Assembly (NCBI RefSeq): GCF_002994745.2
Contig: NC_037088.1
Coordinates: 1,369,001-1,433,000 of the forward strand
Direction: 5' to 3'
Source of the DNA: Rosa chinensis
Lineage: Eukaryota; Streptophyta; Magnoliopsida; Rosales; Rosaceae
DNA: 64,000 bases
Shown here: piece after piece, positions 58,204-64,000 of the stretch
How positions within the stretch are numbered: position 1 is the stretch's first letter
Layout of the letters: every line of letters begins with the position of its first letter
Translations under genes and position numbers: made by a program
The notes under the pieces: model-generated
Told to the model about the DNA's origin: nothing
Database searches by the model: none
What the model saw: only the letters and a program-made list of their open reading frames with translations

Positions 58204-59197
58204 TCAATCTGATGAAAATATGTTGTGAAGGAAAATGAACACGTCAGTATTTTTTTTTATCTAAAAACTCATCAGTATTTGATATATGCAAGTTGATGCA
58301 ACTCAACTAGACATTATTAATAATACATTATCTCAGTGACCATGGGAAACAACATATATATGCATAACTCTGAAGTAAGTGACTATCAATTAAGTCTATG
58401 ATATTCATTAATCTTTCACAGTTTTACAAAAGAATAATAGACTATGATGATCTTATGCAAGAATTATCTATAAAAACATATCAGCCAAATTGATAACCGT
58501 TTTGCTTAATGTTTTTTGAAATCTGTAAACTAAATGTGGCATGATAAGAATTGTATTTATGAAAATTAGTTAGGGACCGACTAGCTAGTTAGCTAATTAA
58601 TTAATTGGGGAAATGCTCATTTACCCAATTTTAGTTTAAAATTTGCCCATTTGCTCCACTAACAGTTTTTTAACCCCATTTACCCAAAACACTCTAAGGG
58701 ATTATTTCCCCTTTACCCAATTAATTCGTTTTTTTATACTTTTTATTTATTTTTGGGACTTTTTTGCCCTCTCCTTCTTTCTCACTTAGAGGGAGAAGTC
58801 ATCCTCCACCTTGTCGGACTTCGGTGACAGTGGCCGGCCGCCGACTCCGGTGACCGGAATCCGGCGACCGGTGACCGGAATCCTGAATCCGGCTACTGGA
58901 CTGGTGTCGGATTCCGGTGTCTGAATTTATTGCCCCCTAGTAATGTTATTATTGCCCCCCAATACTCATATTATTGCCTCCCAAAAATCATATTGTTGCC
59001 TCCAATAATCATATTATTTCCGTCCAGTGAATTGTATAAACTCCCAAAACCAAAATGAACACACTACAGACACAATTGATCATATTATCGCCCCCCAGTA
59101 ATCATATTATTGCCCCCCAATACGCATATTATTGTCTCCTAATAATCATATTATTGTCTCCAATAATCATATTATTTCCGTCCAGTGAATTGTATAA

Positions 59198-59612
59198 GGG
59201 CTAAATACTAGTTAGTACCCTGTGGTTTAGGTCCAAAATCAATTCAGTCCCTGGACTTCTAATTTCATCAAAAACACCCATGTACTTTCAATTTTAATCT
59301 AATAGGTCCAATTCATTAATATTCTATTATGAGTTCAAATTATAGTTGGATTATTTGTTGAAAAACTATTTATTTTTATTAGTAGGACTCACTCCTAAAT
59401 TGACTATGCAGACCACCTTGACACCACATCATAAAAGATAGGCCATATATGAGTCACATTAACAAATTAAATAACTCAATTGTCGGAAAACTAACAAATT
59501 GGACCTATTAGATCAAAATTGAAAGTGCAGGGGTATTTTTGATGAAATTAGAAGTTCAGGGACGGAATTGATTTTGGACCTAAACCACAGGGTAGTAATT
59601 TGTATTTAGCCC
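59198..59612. mobile_element. Mutator-type MITE nested in a Mutator-like element (415 bp)
   Basis: Inverted ends start GGGCTAAATACTAGTTAGTA and (other end) GGGCTAAATACAAATTACTA, continuing through TGTGGTTTAGGTCCAAAATC. A perfect 9-bp duplication ATTGTATAA flanks them (59,189-59,197 and 59,613-59,621). There is no coding capacity. Confidence 0.88.
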
Positions 59613-60209
59613 ATTGTATAAACTCTCAAAATCAAAATGAATACACTACAGACACAATTGATCATATTATTGCCCCCCAGTAATCATATTATTGCCCCCC
59701 AATACACATATTATTGCCTTCTAATAATCATATTATTGCTCTCAAGTGAACCAAAATGAATACACTAAAAACACAATTGATCAATTTATATGTTCAATTG
59801 TACACGTTAACTTTTTTTTCCTTCACCATTCTCGGAGTTCACACTATAAAAAAAAAATGATCTGGGCACCCATAAATTGCTCTAGGCACCAGATCAGAAT
59901 GACTGGGGACGAAGAAACTCAATATCGGACCGGCAGATCTTGCAGCTTTGGGCCGACGAGCTCGTCTCCTGCGGCTTCTTCCTCCACCGCACCACTGCCA
60001 ACCTCAACCACCTTACGTCTTCGTCGCCGTCGGGTTCCCCAAGGAAGACCCGGCCAAGATTCGGATCGCGAAACAGATCCGAGTTGGCCCAAAATCCGCC
60101 GGAAAGGTTTCGTCACCGTCATCGACTCGCCGGGCGACGACTTCTGCAGCGAAGTCTTCACCGCCCTGGATCGGATTCTTGTGCTCCGACGCTCCAACGA
60201 GGAGGTGGA

Positions 60210-60343
<134 letters not shown>

Positions 60344-60712
60344 TTGTAGTTTAATAATTTGATTGGGGGTAAAAATGTCACTTGAGTTTAAATTGGGTAA
60401 ATGGGGTCAAAAAACTTTTAGTGGAGCAAGTGGACATTTTTTATGTTAAAATTGGGTAAGTGGTCACGACTCCTAATTAATTTGTATATCAGTTTGATTT
60501 ACTTATTCATTGAATTATTTACACAATCACTTGTGCTCAATTTTCAATAGATCTAAATCTAATGTGGAAGAATAACGAGACAAATAAGTTATTTTTTACT
60601 GTTTGATTAGATCGAAAGACAGTTAAACACAAGTGAATAAACAACTAATTGAGCAGGGAAATATGACTCATTTGTATATATAGATAAGAACATTAGTTAA
60701 GTTGTTGCTTTC

Positions 60713-60901
60713 TGGGATCAAGCTTGGCGCTAACAAGCTCCAAAAGAAATGATGTGCCAAGACTGTCGAGGGGCCGAGTGAACCCTATGCTGGACATGAA
60801 CCCTCCCGCAGTTACTTTGACCTTAACCACACTGCTTTTATCGTAATCACTTCTTCACCAGCATCATCACCAGCGGGTAATATCTGCAGCCCAGAATTCA
60901 T
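60713..60901 (-). pseudogene. Relic LOX first exon, dead
   Basis: Minus-strand block from ATG (60,899-60,901) encoding MNSGLQILPAGDDAGEEVIT, then after a frameshift VKVTAGGFMSSIGFTRPLD and [12 protein letters not shown], clearly homologous to LOX-a exon 1. Two defects exclude use: the shift in KAV (GCAGTGTGG) and a donor that reads GATCCCA/GAAAGC, where the other copies have GTAAGC. The ancestral TATA decamer survives at 61,028-61,037. No matching enzyme body lies downstream except LOX-b, which has its own exon 1. Confidence 0.8.
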
Positions 60902-61752
60902 ATATTATCTAATATAAAGATCAGATCAGATATCAGATCGAGTTGGAATCAAGAGGAAGCTAGCTTGTGCAGCTGTGCTCGCTTGCCCCATTTTTGCTAC
61001 AATGGTTTTCTTTGTGCATGTTTGTACGTATTTATAGAGGGACTAGTAGAGAGTACGACAAATATTTCCCCTTTTTTAATTTTTATTTTTTCTGGAAATA
61101 GACAAATGTTTTCCTCAACAGTAGTAACATTTATAGGCGATGTAGTCATCTAACTACGTTTCTGGGTCAAAGACTTGCAATCAATTTTTTTCTTTTTGGC
61201 AATGAAAGAGATTGAATTAGTAACAAGTATAATATGGTTGACTCTAGTGTATAATTGTCGCGCGACCTCACATGCAGGATTATTATTGTTTCCAACAACT
61301 ACGGACGGTATAAATATGCAAATTGCATGTGTTATAGCTTGAAGTAGAGTGCATAATTGTATTCGTTCAAGTCTTTTCATATTTATCAATGACCATTGTA
61401 GTAAATTACAGTACTGGCAAAATTGATTATATACACTAATTGAAATCAATGTGTATAAATTTGATAGTCACAGGGTTGAGGGCAGCCGCACTAGCACTAA
61501 TATTAGTGTGAGAAACCCAATAGCTACCCTATACTCAAAGATTTAATTTCCATTCCATTTGAGAGGATGACCTTTGGTCTCTCCCCACTAATAGAAAAAT
61601 CAGTGTGAATTTTTCTGTGAGACCCATCACTATTAGCCAAATACCTATTTAGAATAGTTTCTCCATAAAGAAATTAAAGTCTGTGTGAATTGTTATGCGG
61701 GACCCACCACATTTTATCTGACATAATTAATTTATTATTAAATTTTTAATTA
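60902..61752. other. Spacer upstream of the relic exon
   Basis: No gene seen apart from the TATA relic. The block at about 61,480-61,740 repeats phrases such as GACCCATCACTATTAG and GACCCACCACATTTTAT and may be an old, unresolved insertion. Confidence 0.4.
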
Positions 61753-62069
61753 TGTTATAAAATGAGATAACTTACTTGTTAGAAAGTAAAGAATATGAAG
61801 AGAGAATAATAGATGGGGGAAAGATGTGTGTCTTCTCATTCTGTTACTTGATGATCACACTAACTTGGTGATCACTCATATGGTAACTTGGTGATCACTC
61901 ATGAGATGACTTGGTGATCACTCCCAAGGTTACTTGGTGACCACTCTTAAGGTTTTTTGGTGATCACTTACAAGCTTCCTTGATTTACATAATGGACTCT
62001 AACTAATGAGTATTACATGGTGACCAAAAATAATTATGTGGGCGCCATATAATTGTAGTATTTACAACA
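61753..62069 (-). repeat. 3' LTR of copia-D (317 bp)
   Basis: On the minus strand it starts TGTTGTAAATACTAC at 62,069 and ends TTTTATAACA at 61,753. Inside are about five repeats of CTTGGTGATCACTC-like units (61,850-61,970). The left flank is AATTA (61,748-61,752). Confidence 0.75.
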
Positions 62070-62196
62070 CTCCCCTTAGATATCCACCAATTAATTTTGG
62101 TGTTGGACAAGCTTATTGTCACCTCTTTAAAACCTTGTCAGGTAGCAAAAACCTAGTGAGAAAAAATAACCTTGGTCGAAAGAAAAAGAGTACAAC

Positions 62197-62790
62197 TAGG
62201 GCTGTCAATGGGTCGTGTCGGGTTGGGTTTGTATCAGGTCAAGGTATCTGTCGTATTGTAAGATATAAACTCAAACCCAACCCATTTAATAATTGTGTCA
62301 AAAATTTAAACCCAAACCCAACCTATGTATTAAATGGGTTACCAGTTTCCAACCCGCTTAACCCATTTAATAAATAGGTCGTGTCTTGTTAGACAAACCC
62401 ATTTAAGCGTTAACAATGGGACCCATTTAACTAAAAAAATGCATAAATTGATTAAATTCACTAAAAACTCCACAAGACGAAAAATATAAATAATTATATA
62501 TAATTCATAAATAATTAAATCCAATAATTAAAAAGCGAAATATTTTAAATTGTCTAATCCTATGATCAAATACTCCGAACGTCCAAAATTTCAAGAAGCA
62601 ACATAGCACAATCGGGTTATACTGGTTCACTTCGTGTTGGCTGGTTGACTCGTGGCCGACCCATTTATTAAATGGGTCATGGCGGGTTGACCCACCACCG
62701 ACCCGCTTTTTAATCGTGCGGGTTCAACCTGCTTTATTTCATGCAGGTTTCGAATCGTGTTATCGGGTCGTGTTGGAATTGACAGCCCTA
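62197..62790. mobile_element. hAT-type non-autonomous element (594 bp) in copia-D
   Basis: Inverted ends TAGGGCTGTCAATGGGTCGT and TAGGGCTGTCAATTCCAACA, flanked by a perfect 8-bp duplication AGTACAAC (62,189-62,196 and 62,791-62,798). The arms carry GGGTCGTGTYGG and CCCATTTAATAA repeats. No transposase. Confidence 0.9.
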
Positions 62791-62899
62791 AGTACAACGC
62801 GCATATGTCCTATTGAGAATGATTTTGAGTGCTCACCCTGATTGGAATCTCCCCCTGATCACAGCATGCATCTTCTGGTAGCTTGAAAAGTCGATGCAT

Positions 62900-64000
62900 T
62901 TCGATGCCTTTCACTAACTTCTGAAAGGTACATTTTGGTAGAAATTTGGTGAAGAGATCCGCCAAGTTGACATTTGATCAAATTTTTCTAACTTCAACTT
63001 CTTGATGCTTCTGAAGCTCATGAATGTAGGAGAACTTTGGTGCAATATGTTTTGTTCTATCTCCTTTGATGAATCCTCCTTGAATTTGAGCTATACACGC
63101 TGCATTATCTTCGTCTAAGATTGTAGGAGTGTCTGTTATTGATGATAGACTGCATGTGCTTTGAATATGACGAATCATCAATCTCAACCAAATGCATTCT
63201 CGGCTAGCTTCGTGAAGTGCAAGAATTTCTTAGTGATTGGAGGAAGAAGCCACTAGTGATTGCTTCGTCGACCTCCATGAAATTGCTTATCTTCACAAAT
63301 AAAAACATAACCTATTTGAGAATGACCTTTGTGTGGATCAGAGAGAAATCCAGCATTTGCATATCCAACAATACTCGGACTATAGGTGGATTTACATGTA
63401 TAAAATAAACTCATGTCCGTTGTACCACGAAGGTAGCGCAAAATATGTTTTACACCATTCCAAGGAGCAATGTTGGAGCAGAGCTACATCTTGCTAATAA
63501 ATTGACTGCAAATCAATATTTGGTCTAGTGCACTGTGCCAAATAAAGCAGGATACCTACAGCATTGAGATATAGTACTTCTGGACCAAGGATAATTTCTC
63601 CTTCTTGTCTTGGACGGAATGGATATTTCTCAACATCAAGACACCAAATGACCATTGGGGTGCTTAGTGGATAGGCTTTGTCTATGACAAATCTTTTCAA
63701 AACTTTTTCAGCATAAGCTGATTGATGGACAAGAATCCCTCTAGCAAAATGCTCGATCTGCAGGCCGAGGCAAAATTTTATTTTCCCAAGGTTTTTATTT
63801 CAAATTCTTTCTTCAAATATTCAGCAGTTATTGTGAGCTCTTCAGGACTACTCCCAATTAAATTCATGTCATCGACATAGACTGCCACAATTGCGAAACC
63901 AGAATTTGATTTTTTTATAAACATGCAAGGACATATAGGATCATTAACATATCCTTCCTTAATCAAGTACTCACTGAGACAGTTGTACCACATTCGTCCG
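62900..64000 (-). pseudogene. copia-D pol fragment (reverse transcriptase and RNase H)
   Basis: At the right edge the minus strand encodes part of the reverse transcriptase with an intact active-site motif (AIVAVYVDDMNLIG, near 63,870). It continues in shifted frames through LYLAQCTRPNI (63,540) and GFLSDPHKGHSQIGYVF (63,310) to RNase H (LDEDNAACIAQIQGGFIKGD near 63,100) and its C-terminal NLADLFTKFLP (near 62,950). Frame shifts and stops between the blocks show decay, though less than in copia-C. Confidence 0.8.

Larger units (their letters stand above)
61753..64000 (-). mobile_element. Ty1/copia element (copia-D), 3' part, cut by the window end
   Basis: Minus-strand element related to copia-A and copia-C. 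The 3' LTR is 61,753-62,069, preceded (in element orientation) by the polypurine tract AAGGGGAG and by pol. RNase H and reverse transcriptase pieces extend to the end of the window. A hAT-type element lies at 62,197-62,790 between pol and the LTR. The rest of the element lies beyond base 64,000. Confidence 0.85.

Overview
The window is nuclear DNA from a flowering plant, almost certainly a eudicot. Genes have several introns with GT-AG borders, intergenic DNA is AT-rich, and Ty1/copia, long-LTR, CACTA, Mutator-like, hAT and SINE insertions are dense and nested. The lipoxygenase array and retroelement style would fit a woody or rosaceous eudicot, but that placement is a guess. There are no prokaryotic operons, CRISPR arrays or rRNA genes.

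Region 1 (1-21,708) reads best as one stack of insertions. A minus-strand large retrotransposon derivative (LARD; 5' LTR 20,201-21,708, tRNA-Asp-type primer site, gag-like ORF with stops) carries copia-B (8,522-16,661, plus strand), which carries a solo LTR (11,444-13,202). The LARD 3' LTR is interrupted 40 bp from its start by copia-A (5,512-8,059, minus strand). Copia-A is interrupted by the right end of a CACTA-like transposon (end at 5,511), and that end is split by another solo LTR (4,991-5,504). Decayed exons of the chaperonin gene CCT6 (215-1,565) lie inside what appears to be this CACTA element.

Region 2 (22,183-29,302) is a full-length but decayed copia element (copia-C; 5-bp target duplication AAGAC). 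It inserted about 150 bp beyond the stop codon of the first lipoxygenase gene.

Region 3 (29,455-61,000) is a tandem array of plastid-type (type 2) 13-lipoxygenase genes on the minus strand. Two nine-exon genes can be assembled with every splice site canonical and the summed exon length a multiple of three: LOX-a (29,455-38,194, 878 aa) and LOX-b (49,854-55,159, 913 aa). Both keep the iron ligands, the Ala that specifies S products and the Phe position of 13-LOXs, so both should oxygenate linolenic or linoleic acid at C13 and feed the jasmonate and green-leaf-volatile pathways. Two further first exons have no enzyme body: an open, spliceable copy at 46,501-46,720, made by a 4-5 kb duplication of the LOX-a promoter, exon 1 and part of intron 1, and a dead copy at 60,713-60,901. 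The duplicated halves later received different insertions: a LINE-like retroposon and a Mutator-type element in copy 1, and a hAT-type element plus a Mutator-like element in copy 2.

Region 4 (57,046-64,000) holds three related inverted-repeat units joined by microsatellites, a Mutator-like element with a nested MITE and a long GA tract, and the 3' half of a minus-strand copia element (copia-D) with a hAT-type insertion of 594 bp. Target-site duplications read directly from the sequence support most element boundaries given here. Family names rest on duplication length and terminal motifs, not on a database search.
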